Assembly: GCA_037975125.1 (NCBI GenBank) | Contig: JAJQOW010000014.1 | Coordinates: 3,001,286-3,065,285, forward strand | Reading direction: 5' to 3' | Length of the DNA stretch: 64,000 bases | DNA from: Latrodectus hesperus | Taxonomy: Eukaryota; Arthropoda; Arachnida; Araneae; Theridiidae | Shown here: one piece after another, positions 47,536 to 58,400 of the stretch | How positions within the stretch are numbered: position 1 is the first letter of the stretch | How the letters are laid out: the number at the start of each line of letters is the position of its first letter | Made by a program: the position numbers and the translations under genes | The notes under the pieces: generated by a model | What the model was told of the DNA's origin: nothing | The model's database searches: none | What the model saw: only the letters and a program-made list of their open reading frames with translations

Positions 47536-47818
47536 GTTGTTGTTGTTGTCATGTGCCAGCCAGGCTGGCAATATGTGGTGCGCTGCTCCACTTTTCCAAC
47601 TGAACCCTATTTTGGTGTGGAGTCCGACTTCCTCAGTACATACATGCCATAGATACCCGTTTATAGGGTAGGCAACCATTCACTCCACATTCATTAAAAG
47701 AAAGGACAAAGACAGGATAGATAGAGAGAGAAAGTACACCCATGCCCGAACCGGGATTCAAACCCAGGATCTCCTTATCCGCAGTCAGACACGCTGATCA
47801 CTAGACAAGTTCGGCGGC
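47536..47818 (-). mobile_element. tRNA-Arg-like SINE, minus strand, 12-bp target duplication
   Basis: Same family as the copies at 16784 and 43339. On the minus strand the head has CTAGTGATCAGCGTG, CTGACTGCGGATAAGG and a B box GGTTTGAATCC. The body has CCTACCCTATAAACGGGTATC, the end hairpin TGCCAGC-CTG-GCTGGCA, and a tail of (AAC)n. ATTTTTTGTTCT flanks it exactly (47524-47535 and 47819-47830). The 101-codon minus-strand frame is SINE sequence. Confidence 0.93.
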
Positions 47819-47830
47819 ATTTTTTGTTCT

Positions 47831-49070
47831 ATTTCCTGGATATGAATCCGTTGAAGTAGGATGTGTTTTCTACTTCAACGTGGTGTTTTCTACTTCTACT
47901 TCCATTGTGGTACTCTTCTTTGAACGCATGAGCTATTAAACACCCATAAACCTTACAATAGATCTTAACTGTTTTACAATCCGATGCGCTCTGTAAAACT
48001 CGTTATTTGAGAGTTGTGACTGATTCAACCTAACAACAGAAGTCCGATTGGTTCAAGAATAGATTTATTTTAATATTTTTTTGAATTTAATGAACGAATG
48101 CCATTCTTAATTATTCCATAAAAGTTAAATACTTGCTGGGCGTAATCCTTACATATTGGAGCAATGTTAAAATGATATCCGATCAAGTGTCAATTCTTCG
48201 CGTGATTGAAGTTTAAAATGCGTTTGTTAATAATAGAACTTAATCCATTAACCGATGTGTGCAATCCAAACTTCCATCACATTATATCATCATATATGCA
48301 TGAAAAAGTTCTAGACTTCGCATCAAATGGAGTCATGATCGCTTACATATAGGAATCTCTTTCGGCGTTAGAAATTATTTTCAATCTCATTTGAAAGATA
48401 GCATCGGTAATCTATTTCACCCTCCTAATGTCAAAAAAAAATTGATTATTAAAATGCTCTTTAAGAGCTTATCTGGACAGAAAATAAGATGAAAACTCAA
48501 ACTGAGTTCTTAATTTTGATCATTAAAATGCTCTTTAAGAGCTTATCTGGACAGAAAATAAGATGAAAACTCAAACTGAGTTCTTAACTTTTAAGGAAAA
48601 CTCTGTTACCAGAAAACATCTTTCCTTGCGTTAGATGCATGGGTTTAAAGATGCTCCTATTATGAATTTTGTTTTTATCGGCGATAGCACATTAGGTAGC
48701 ATTTAAAGTGTTCTGTTAAATGACGTTTTGAAAGTAGTGGTATTACACAGAACGACCAGTGAATTCTACAGCATGTTTTGGAGATTGGTTTTCTCTTTGA
48801 TTATTTTCGAAGCAGAGTCACTAATATCTACAATATCTATGTATATAAAATTATTAAAATAAACATTTTTATTTGAAGAAATATTAAAAATTATGTCCTC
48901 AAACAAATGATCATACTCACCATTCTCTTATTTCAATAAAATTCTCTTTGATTTCATGGAGTGTATACTTCATTAGTTTTCGTGATACTATCATTGTTTG
49001 AAAATATAAATGCAAACATTGTTTAATGAATAGGAATTTAATATTCTTTATATGAAATTTATGTGACTAT
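47831..49070. other. AT-rich DNA with a 74-bp tandem duplication
   Basis: ATTAAAATGCTCTTTAAGAG with its downstream sequence occurs twice in tandem (about 48447-48520 and 48521-48594), almost identical. Otherwise no gene or named repeat is supported. Confidence 0.75.
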
Positions 49071-49073
49071 AAA

Positions 49074-49172
49074 TTTTTCACGCGTATTTTACCGCTGTTT
49101 TAAGGCACAGAAATCTGTCACTTATGTCTGGTATTCTAATGTAATATAGGTGAAAATAGCTATATTTAATTT
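49074..49172. repeat. Direct repeat, copy 1 of about 97 bp
   Basis: TTTTTCACGCGTATTTTACC through GGTATTCTAATGTAA and ATAGCTATATTT recurs with a few changes at 49935-50028. Possibly a short dispersed element. Confidence 0.8.
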
Positions 49173-49934
49173 TGAATATACTATTACTTTCTAGTCTGAA
49201 AAATATCAATCTTATTTAATATTTGAAATTGTATATAATTTATACTATTGTACATTTTAAATGCAGTTTGAATTTGTTTTTCAGTCACTTTCATGAATAT
49301 TGTTTGCAGTATTAGATCCTGTATAGTTTTTATAATACATGGTGATATATTCATACCACATTTAAACATTTATTAAATATTGTTTCTTTGTACCACTTAA
49401 TAATTTATTTTTACTTCTCTTTATCTGTTGAATACAGTTTTAGTAAAAGGAAATATTTATTCAAGTTCTTATCTTTAAAAAGAGAAATCCGCTTTTAAAT
49501 ATTAAAACAAAAGCAAAATCAATATACAAATGTGAAACTTTATTTATCACATTTTAAAATGCTGAAATAAGAATACTAAAATATTTATAGTTTTGGAAAG
49601 TTACCATATTGGTAAATATGAAAATTAATTTACAGGTGTAAAAATAGGAAAAAACACATTTTTAAGAAAAAATAAACGTGTTTTTATGAATAACTATTAA
49701 AGAATTATCCTGCAGAAAAAGCTGATAAAATTAAAAAAAAACTGCATTTTAAATATTTAAGTTATAAAATCTGAATTTAACTTACAAAATAAATTTTTCA
49801 CTTAGCTGTTTTTGTTCGAAAAAATTATCAGTGACTTCTGATAATTTTTTCATTCTGATAATTTCCAGAAAAAATTCCAACAAGGATTAAAGAATGAGTA
49901 TATTTTAATCAACGTAAATAAATTTTGGGAAAAC
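49173..49934. other. AT-rich DNA with one small hairpin
   Basis: AAAAAATTATCAG and CTGATAATTTTTT (about 49820-49851) form a 13-bp stem. No gene is supported. Confidence 0.5.
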
Positions 49935-50028
49935 TTTTTCACGCGTATTTTACCACTATTTTAAAGCACAGAAATCTTGCACTTGTGTCTGGTATTCTAA
50001 TGTAAAATAGGTGAAATAGCTATATTTT
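49935..50028. repeat. Direct repeat, copy 2
   Basis: Second copy of the sequence at 49074-49172, same orientation, separated by about 0.76 kb. The part before CACGCG and after ATAGCTATATTT no longer matches well, which gives approximate ends. Confidence 0.8.
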
Positions 50029-50394
50029 CGCGCCTACAAATATTTGAAATGAATGTTATTTCAAATTTAAGTAAAATAAAAAAAACCTAATCATAATACA
50101 TGTAAATCGGTGAACAAAAATTAAAGTGAAGACCCTTTGGTTATTGAGTTTATATGAGTTTCTTTGATATTTTTCGACTTTTTTAAAGGATTTTCACGTT
50201 GCTGTTTATCGTAAAGAACCAATTTTTTCTTGTGTCAGAAGAAATGAGTTTAAATACATTTTTCATAAACAGCATCGTAAGTATTAATATTAATTAGGTC
50301 AAGGTATTTTATTGACGCATTCAGAAATATTTTAAATTTACAGACACTATGTGACAATGACAATGCATTCTCTCTATGTTTCTCTGTTCTTTCT

Positions 50395-50560
50395 TCTGAG
50401 AGGATGAATGAATGTGAATCACCCTATAAACAAGTTTGTGGTGTTATGGCGTGCGTAATGCTATTCCCCTTTGTAACTTGGTTCACAGGTGCCCACCGGG
50501 TAAAGATAAATAAGTAGCCGTTTCCGGCCTTAGTGATAGTCCACACCCTGTGCTCGCCAT
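50395..50560 (+). mobile_element. SINE tail fragment related to the tRNA-Arg-like family
   Basis: GTGAATCACCCTATAAACAA followed by GTTATGGCGTGCGTAATGCT parallels the SINE body GTGAATGGTTGCCTACCCTATAAACGGG and CTATGGCATGTGTGT. The tRNA head and the end hairpin are not visible. It is either a truncated old copy or a related family. Confidence 0.5.
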
Positions 50561-50587
50561 TTATTAAAAAATTTTTAATCTTTAAAA

Positions 50588-50876
50588 AATGTATCGTACA
50601 CCTTTTAATATTAAATGATTATGTTTTACATATGTGATTTGTTAAACTACATGCTATAGTAATAAATATAAAATTGATTACCTTTCTTAAAAATACATTT
50701 TTCAGCTAATTTCAGTCCCTCAATAAACTAATTTTGTTCAATGATGTTAATATATTGATATATTGTTTAGTAACTGTAAATGCTTAGTGTTGCACAAATT
50801 TAGGTCATATATTTTATAATTAACGATTAGAAAAAATGAAAGATAAAAGTTAATAAAAAAAGGTGTACGATACATA
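50588..50876. mobile_element. Possible MITE with 18-bp terminal inverted repeats
   Basis: ATGTATCGTACACCTTTT at 50589-50606 is the exact complement of the sequence at 50858-50875. The roughly 290-bp AT-rich interior has no coding. If TATCGTACACC marks the outer end, a TA target would fit a mariner-type MITE. There is no independent evidence of mobility. Confidence 0.45.
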
Positions 50877-51469
50877 GTAATAAACGAAAAATATATTGCT
50901 AACGAAAAATAAACATACGAAAAAGAAATCGAAGTAATTCTATAAATAATACAAACAAAACTGGTAAATTAAATATTATAGTCTATTTGGGGATTTCTTT
51001 TTACTATTAGCGTTATATTTATAACTTAAATATTAGACAAGAGTTTGCCATAAGAGGTGTTCACATACAATGTAAGCATAACTAGAGAAGAAAAATGTTA
51101 GGATTTGCTTATTTTGTTGACAATGGGAAATAAGGTGGGCTAGTAATGCTTACATAAGATTCAAGGTAAGACAAAAAGAACGATACAGACACAAATACCA
51201 AATAAAGTATATCTCGAATTTCCAGTCTATGATTACGATATATAACGCTTAGGAATTTCCCTTATTTTGAAGAGCTTGTGTCCCCGAATAGAGTTTAGGG
51301 CAATTGACTTTTAAACTGTAGTGAAATTCTAATTTTCACTTCTCTTATAAGTACCTAAATAAAGTAAAATATTTTGGAAAAATTAAGAACAATTTGTCTA
51401 CAATCTGGAGGTTTATCCCTAATTTTTCTAGTATCAAACCAGTCTCAGAGTTTACTAACACACAAATTT
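50877..51469. other. AT-rich DNA, no gene seen
   Basis: No supported gene or named repeat. Confidence 0.5.
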
Positions 51470-51479
51470 ATGTATAACT

Positions 51480-52488
51480 GTTGTTGTTGTGGCTTATCCT
51501 CTTTTTGTCTGACTTCGTCAGACAAGGTCCAAAAGACCACTGACCCGAAGAAAATCTGATACAAAAAGGGGGGAAGAATAAAGGTCCTTCTTGGTGAGCC
51601 CCATGCAGTCAAGAACATGTTCAGGAGAGGTTTGTTGGACTCGGCATTTTGTGCATAATGAGTAGGTCTTCCTCTCCTCTAAAAATGAGAGAATTTTTGT
51701 GTGGCCGCTTTGAGTCTTGTTATTGCAGTTAGAGTGTCGCAGTTGAGACTGAATGATGATCCAGGTTCGCTGCTCTCATACCAGTGGTGCCTGGGTGGGT
51801 TTCTCCATTCCTTCGAAATATGACAAACGACTTTGGAATGAAGTTCTGCAAAGGTTAGGGCTGTGTGAGAAAGTGGAGAATGGCTGCAGCCCAGCTTGGC
51901 TAAGTGATCCGCTTGCTCATTGCCATAGATATCAACGTGGGATGGAATCCATTGTAAATGAACATCGTGTAGCTTGGAGATATCTTTTAGCTGAAGAAGG
52001 ATAGAAATGCTGGTTTTATCTCCAACTGTGAACAAGTTTTGAAGGTGCTGAAGGGCGCTACGACTGTCAGAAGGAATCCAGAGGTCTCCAAAGTCACATT
52101 CATTGCGAATAGTCTGAAGACCGTGTTCTATTGCTATGAGTTCACTTTTAAAAACAGAGGAAGAATCAGGGTTACAGAGAAAGTAGTATAGTTTTTCTCT
52201 TGGTTTCTCAATGTAGATACCACTGCCTGCGTTGTCATTCAGTTTGTTACCATCTGTAAAAATTTTTATGGTGTCATCCAGGATTTTATTAATAACCTCC
52301 AGTGCCAACTGCTTAAGATGAGCTGGGATCAAGTCTTTCTTGCTGGCTGAAGTAGATAAACTGAGGTGAAATTAGACTCTTGGGAGTCCTTCTGCTGGAC
52401 TTAAGCAAGATTTTAAGGAGTGAGGCTCAAGATTATTAGAAGGTAAATGCAGAAGCTCAATGTGACTAAAGGGGCATGACTAAAGGGG
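51480..52488 (-). mobile_element. 5'-truncated LINE with 10-bp target duplication
   Basis: ATGTATAACT occurs at 51470-51479 and again at 52489-52498, bounding a 1009-bp insertion. On the minus strand the insertion contains the RNase H end of a LINE, a 3' UTR with the 9-bp hairpin TTGTCTGAC-GAA-GTCAGACAA (51505-51525) and a tail of CCACAACAACAACAG at the 3' end. The upstream RT and endonuclease are lost by 5' truncation. The clean duplication and limited decay suggest a fairly recent insertion. Confidence 0.9.
51679..52332 (-). pseudogene. LINE RNase H domain (truncated ORF2 end)
   Basis: An open frame of about 217 codons. RNase H motifs are IFTDGNK (Asp), GSGIYIE, FKSELIAIEHGL (Glu), IPSDSRSALQHL (Asp) and LQWIPSHVDIYGNEQADHLAKLG (His/Asp). 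The start at 52332 is only the first ATG in the truncated remnant, since the same frame represents the C-terminal part of a polyprotein. It most resembles the RNase H of jockey/I-superfamily LINEs and differs from the two other LINE remnants in the window. It is not expected to be expressed as an enzyme. Confidence 0.88.
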
Positions 52489-52498
52489 ATGTATAACT

Positions 52499-53270
52499 AA
52501 TTATAAGAAATAAAAGTTTTTTTTTAAGTATCTTACAAATCTTTTCCTTGTACCTTACGGAAGATAACAAGTAAATATTGTGATGGCAGTAAAACAGGCA
52601 TGAAATAAAAAGATCTACTCTCATTCAACAGATTCCATTTGACCTGAAGTCTAGTGCCCGCTAATTTTTTCATAACCAGGATCCGCTATTCATTATTCTG
52701 ATGATTATAATAGAAGTTATTACTAGAAAATTGTGATGCCCCCCCTTAAAAAACAAATTTTACATTACACTAATTTTATTTGGTTCACTTTTATTTATTT
52801 TTGTTTTAAATATTTTCTGCGTTTAATTATATATTTTTTTCCCTCTCTTGATTAAGCTTAAGTCGGTTTCGTTCTAAAATACATTAATTTTAGAGCATTT
52901 GCGATATGTTATTCTACATAATAGAGTAATTTATTGAAAAAGTAGGTAAATATTATTAATTTTGTTTTAATCATATTTATTTAAGAAGTTAATTGACAGT
53001 GAGATCGAAAGATTTGTGTGTGTGTTTGGAAGAATTTGTCGATTATATTAAAATTTGAATACATGTATTAAAACTAAACTAAAAAAAAGTTATTGCAAGA
53101 ATTCTTTTTTTTACTGGAAAAATCTTTATATATTAAAATTTTATTTAGAAATAGATAATTGAAAATTTTCCAGATTTTATTTGAATATCAAGATTTTTTC
53201 ATAACTATATTTCATACGTGGGATGAAACCAATGGTGGTTTTAATTTTTAGATCCATCATGCATCAATAT
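52499..53270. other. AT-rich DNA, no gene seen
   Basis: No supported gene or named repeat. Confidence 0.5.
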
Positions 53271-53273
53271 ATA

Positions 53274-53380
53274 GGGCGAATCTAAATTGTTTTTACAAAC
53301 TAATAGGGGTGATCGTACCCATCCATACAAGCAATAATTACATAGGATCGCATTCCCTTCTGAGAGGCAGAAAAGGGGAA
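53274..53380. repeat. Left terminal inverted repeat of the 980-bp transposon
   Basis: Pairs with 54168-54253. It includes a roughly 25-base stretch (ACAAGCAATAATTACATAGG) not present in the right repeat. Confidence 0.85.
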
Positions 53381-53394
53381 AGTAGAAACGCATC

Positions 53395-54065
53395 AAGAAC
53401 ATATCACGAAATTATCGTTTGCAAATTTCCACAGAGAAGTAGTAGCACTTTGCTCTTATTGGTTACCGGAGAAAGCCAATCAGAGTGGATGTTGTCCTTT
53501 AAAAATGCAATCAACACGTTTGGTCTGACAACAATGCCCACTGTACAACCACTCGTAGGCACCAGCAGAAATTTTCGTGAACATCTGAGCAGTTATCCTT
53601 GGTGATTACCGGGTAGGCCCTTACATCATGCTAGACCATTTTTGACTGGCGAAATATACCGCATTTTCTTGGCACAAGTACTGCCCAGTTTATTGCAGGC
53701 TGTTCCACTCCCCATTCTGAGAGACATGGGGTTTATGCACGATGGAGCCACAGCACATTTCTCCATCACGGTCCGTATTTTTTTGAATGCCACAAATCCC
53801 GCACGATGGATTGGACGTAGCGGACCAATGGATTGGCCTCCCCGATTACCGGATCTTAACCAACTGGATTTTTTCTTCTGGGGCACATGAAATCTTTAGT
53901 ATAGGAGATGCCTGTGGACACAACTGAAGATCTCGTGGCTAGAATGGTTGTTGCCGGCAAAAATGAATACGGCATCAGGAATCTTGGAGAGATTGCGTCA
54001 GACATTCCTTTGTCGGTGTCAACTGTGTAACAACACACATGGGCGGCATTTTGAGCATTTGCTGT
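53395..54065 (+). pseudogene. DDE transposase remnant (Tc1/mariner-like superfamily)
   Basis: Broken plus-strand frames give a conserved DDE C-terminal region: FMHDGATAHFSITVR (catalytic Asp in HDGA), RWIGRSGPMDWPP, RLPDLNQLDFFFWGT (third acidic position, Asp after a 41-residue gap), a stop at about 53888, then, in another frame, ERLRQTFLCRCQLC and GRHFEHLL. A decayed upstream frame (53309-53605) carries SRNFREHLSSYPW and ends in a stop. Related genes are common in arthropods, where this C-terminus accompanies an N-terminal helix-turn-helix region that is missing here. The copy is inactive. Confidence 0.8.
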
Positions 54066-54167
54066 AAAACTTTCACTAAACAGTTAAGCGATTGTAAAAC
54101 TTTTGGTAGTAATCATTCGCTTTCCCAACAGTGTTGTAAGTGTTGGGCAAGCACTGTCAGGTAGGGA

Positions 54168-54253
54168 TTCCCCTTTTCTGCTTCTCAGAGTGGAATGCGT
54201 CTGGATAGGTACTACCACCCCTCTTAATTTGTAAAAACAATTTAGAATAACCC
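54168..54253. repeat. Right terminal inverted repeat of the 980-bp transposon
   Basis: Inverted match of the left end, including the internal hairpin-prone block TTCCCCTTTTCTGCTTCTCAG. Confidence 0.85.
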
Positions 54254-55375
54254 TGCATATACAATTAAAAATTAATTTTAAGGATTTACACAAATATTCA
54301 TATTGAAAACTTCAGAAAAAATCGCAAATGATTAAAAGCATTAAAAATTTTAACGAGCCAAATGAGAATGGAATAGGAAGTATAATGTGACATTTATTTT
54401 GTGTGGGTGTGTGAATCTGGTAACATTGATACTTGAGTTTAACATTCAAAATGATAAATACGGTAGTACTTGTTCGCATGATGTGAGAGTGTAAGACAAA
54501 ATGAGAAATAACTGTTGAAATAAAAAGAAATATTTTAAGAAAACAGTGATATTCATTATTCATTTGATATTATTTTCTGTGTGTGAGATAAAGAAAGTCT
54601 CTTAAAATTAACAAATAGTATTAAAAGTGCGTTTATATAAGAATCAAAATTATAATTAAAATAAATCATAAATTAAAAATGCATACGTATCAAAACATAT
54701 TCTCTAATTACATTGATTTGCTACTTTTTATTGTAAAGATATGTTTAAAACAAGAAGAGAAGAGTTGAAGAAAATATTTTGTTTTCATCTTCTGCAAATA
54801 AGGATAGTACTCTTTTACATTAATTTTTATATTAGGTACAATTATTATATAAAAAATCACTGCTTTTGTAACATTTTTTAAATATATTAATTATTCAATG
54901 TTATCAAATAAATTTTGATATGTTAAGATTTTAATAAAGGAATTTTTCCTTAATAAAGACTTAGTATTTATAACAATTTTTGTATATATTTTATTTAATG
55001 AAATAAATGTAACTCAAAAAATTTTAGTTTAGAATAAAATATATTTCTGTTGAAATACGATTAAATATTTCTGCTTTTATATTATATGTAACTTATCCAT
55101 TGGTATTAAAAATTAATCTCTCTCTTATTATTTTCCAACTTTACAATTCCTAAATTTGATAAAATTGTCTGTAAAAATGAAAAATAGTGTTTCAATTATT
55201 AAAAAGCACTTTGGCAAATAATTTAACATCTAATTAAAGACAAGTACATTCGTTCATTGAAACCATGATAATCTTGTTTTTAGCAGTTATTAAATTTTGA
55301 ATCAATTTCTAAAAATTTCTTATCAATAACTTAAAAATAAGAATGAAGAATTTTTGAAAAGAAAATTATTGAAAG
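54254..55375. other. AT-rich DNA, no gene seen
   Basis: No supported gene or named repeat. The minus-strand 83-codon frame at 54312-54563 is unrecognisable. Confidence 0.5.
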
Positions 55376-55475
55376 AAAGAAAAGAGAGAGTGAAAAAAGT
55401 AGAGAGAGAGAGACTTATAATTAGAGAGGGGGAGAGAGAGAGAGAGTGAGAGAGAGGGAGGGAGAGAGAGAGTGC
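55376..55475. repeat. (GA)n-rich simple repeat
   Basis: An interrupted GAGAGA run with AGAAAG and GGGAGG variants, about 100 bp. It could act as a GA-binding site cluster, but nothing nearby suggests a promoter. Confidence 0.9.
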
Positions 55476-58400
55476 ACCTTTAAATCGCAAATTTACTCAA
55501 GAATAAGAGTCGTAAAATTTATATTTTGTGATTAAAAAAACAATGTTTTTTTTAATTAGATTACATAACATATTGACCTTAAGGTTAATCAGAATTTCAC
55601 GTGAAAAAATTAAAACTACATCCAATATATGTATTTTTCATTTTATTTAATGCTTGATCTCACAATATACGTTTTAAAAGTACTTAGTTTTACAAAATCT
55701 TACTTTAATATTAAACTCCACGCTGTTTCTATGTTTGTGAACAATAATTATTATTTTCTAATTTAATATATTACAATTTAAATTTTATGTAATCAACAAT
55801 AACTGTTTTCGCAATATAGCACGTGTTCAAAAGTTTATTCAAAAACAGTTTCTTAATTCATATCGACATTGAAGTAGACATTCGGTTATTAAATGTATAA
55901 CTAAATTCCGTAAAATAACATCGAATCATTGTGTACGAATTTTAATTGAAAATATAAGAATTAAATGAGAGGTATTTCAAATCTGTTTAATATGCATTTG
56001 TTATCTTAAGTAATCTGCTTTTTATTAATCAATACAATTAGTAAAACGGAATTCAATTTTATTATTACTTAATATAAAACTTGTATGTATTTTAGAACAA
56101 CTGTAGCGTGAATAGACCCAGATGGTAAAATGTAATAAATTGCGTAGTGAAAACTAACAAGTATTTATAAAAGAATTGTCATTATGAAGAAATTCAAGCC
56201 TTAACAGTGTCAATGCAACTAATTCTTTGTTCAAGTAATATTTTCTTAAGACTTTGTTACAATTATAAAACTATAATTACAACATGAACACATTAACATT
56301 TTTGCAACTTTTTGCTCATAAAAAATTGTTACATTTTTTCAGTAAATGCAGATTAAATTATTTTTTATTTTAATTTCAATAAATGCTGAGAAATGATTAT
56401 TAAGATATTTTTCTAGCTATTTTTTTCCATCTTTTCTTCAAAATTGATTAAATCAACTCGAAATTTGATGATCTGTTACCGGGTGGGGATAAACTTCTGC
56501 AATTACAGGAAACTTATTGCAAACTTATCTTTAGCTGCAATTTACTGGAGTAACAAGTGAAAAAATTTTATTCATGTCTTACTATCATGACAAAATATAT
56601 TCACATGCATTGCCACTCACACCTATGCTTGACAATCAGGGGAATTTATATGCATTAAATACACGTTAGTAGTTGGTAAAAAGTATTTAAATGTTTACTC
56701 AAAATTATAATACAATCTACGAGTCAAACATTTTGTAAATAAAATATTCATGTAAAAATAAATTTATGGAAGAGATCAATTATATTAGAGATATAAATGG
56801 GAAAATAATGTCCTTGATTTAAAGAAAAACCAAAATTGAATGTTATAAGATGCGAGTTCGCGCACACATTTATACATAACTTTCAATTTATGAAAGAAAT
56901 AAAATGCGTAAATACGCGCAATTTATCAGAAGTTAAATCGATCACTGATGATTTAATAAAAATATTGACAATAAATAGTTTTTAGGAATAATTTTGAAAT
57001 TATTTCTAATTTATTTGGAAATGTAGTCTAAATTACTTTAAATTACAAAAAATTCAAATAGAAAATATTTTAAATTAAATTTGATTATTGCTGAATTCTT
57101 CCCTTTATTATTAAAATTTTACTGTATTGTTGCAAGCTGAGGAAAATTCTGCAGAAAGACGAGGACCATTTCTTTTAAATGCGAATGTCAATACATATAT
57201 TCACAATTCTTGAATTTTAATTCTAAATGTCAACACACACTTCATGAAATCTTATTGCATTAACTGAAACTGTTTGCCGTTTATAGCAGGTTTTATCCTT
57301 AATAGAAGCTTTTTGACACAAAAGAGACTATTTCTCCAAAGACTCAAAAAGAACAAACTTTAAATAATAATTAAGAATTTTATGAATATTCTAATATTAA
57401 TATTTATTAATAATACCGAAATATTTTTAATATTTATGTTTATTTAAATTAAAAAAAATACGTATTTGTATTATGTCTGTTTTATTGAAAATAAATACTA
57501 TCAAATTAAAGCCAAGTTTATAAACTTTTGACAGAAGAAACATTTTTACGTAAAAAAAATTAAAATAGATAAAAATGAAAAATATAAAAAAATAAAGGGA
57601 TTTCATTAGTAAGAGAAAACATTGAGGAAAATATTATAAAAATAAATCCATCATAGAGGAACTCTCACGAATAAAATTTTAAGCCACTTACAATAAGCAA
57701 GTGAGCTTGATCACATTTAACTGTGAATATTCAGGACAAATTAAATTTTCTATTAGGAGTGATGTGATAATGCCATGTTTCAAATACCAGTATTTTCGTT
57801 AGTATGATTATTTCGATCGATGATATTTTACAGTCTTAGTAAAAAACCGTTTCTTTTTTGGTGAGATCATAACGATTTAACGAACAATTTTGGTGACTGT
57901 CCTTAAGACTCTCATCATAGTTTTAAATGACTAAAGTGAACTGTAAAAGAAATATATCAGAGGGCAGTTGTAAGACAATACAGTCAGAATCTACCATCTG
58001 ATTGAAATTTTAGCACATTTAGTTTTCAGACAAATGTTTATAATAGATTGGCCCAAACAGGATTGCATACTCTTCGATCATTAAGAAACTGTGTAATTGA
58101 TTTAAGCAATAATGTTTTCAGTTATGTCAATAAGGAAATTAATTTATTGTTGCTATTACAACACTAGAATTAAATTATGGGAGTGAAGAAAACAACACTT
58201 TCTTAACATCATAAGTTTTGTCATGAAACCAAAACTTCTGGCTATTTTAAAGATTTATCAATAATGGTTTGTTTTATTTGCTTGTCTTTCAACAGTCATG
58301 TTTTGCATACAAGGCTTAATTAGGCCGGGATCTACAATTTTAAGAGGATTTCTAACCACTACACATATTCGAGTCTAAGATAGGTTTCTAGTAAATGAAT

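Larger units (their letters stand above)
53274..54253 (+). mobile_element. 980-bp DNA transposon remnant with long terminal inverted repeats
   Basis: The ends are inverted repeats of about 85-110 bp. The left (53274-53380) begins GGGCGAATCTAAATTGTTTT and the right, reverse-complemented (54253-54168), begins GGGTTATTCTAAATTGTTTT. Both continue through AGGGGTG, GTACC(C/T)ATCCA, CGCATTCC and CTCTGAGA(G/A)GCAGAAAAGGG. The left has about 25 extra bases (near 53326-53350). Between them lies the C-terminal part of a DDE transposase, so this is an internally deleted, non-autonomous copy. The target duplication is unresolved; ATATA-like sequence is present at both sides but not in exact register. Confidence 0.85.
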
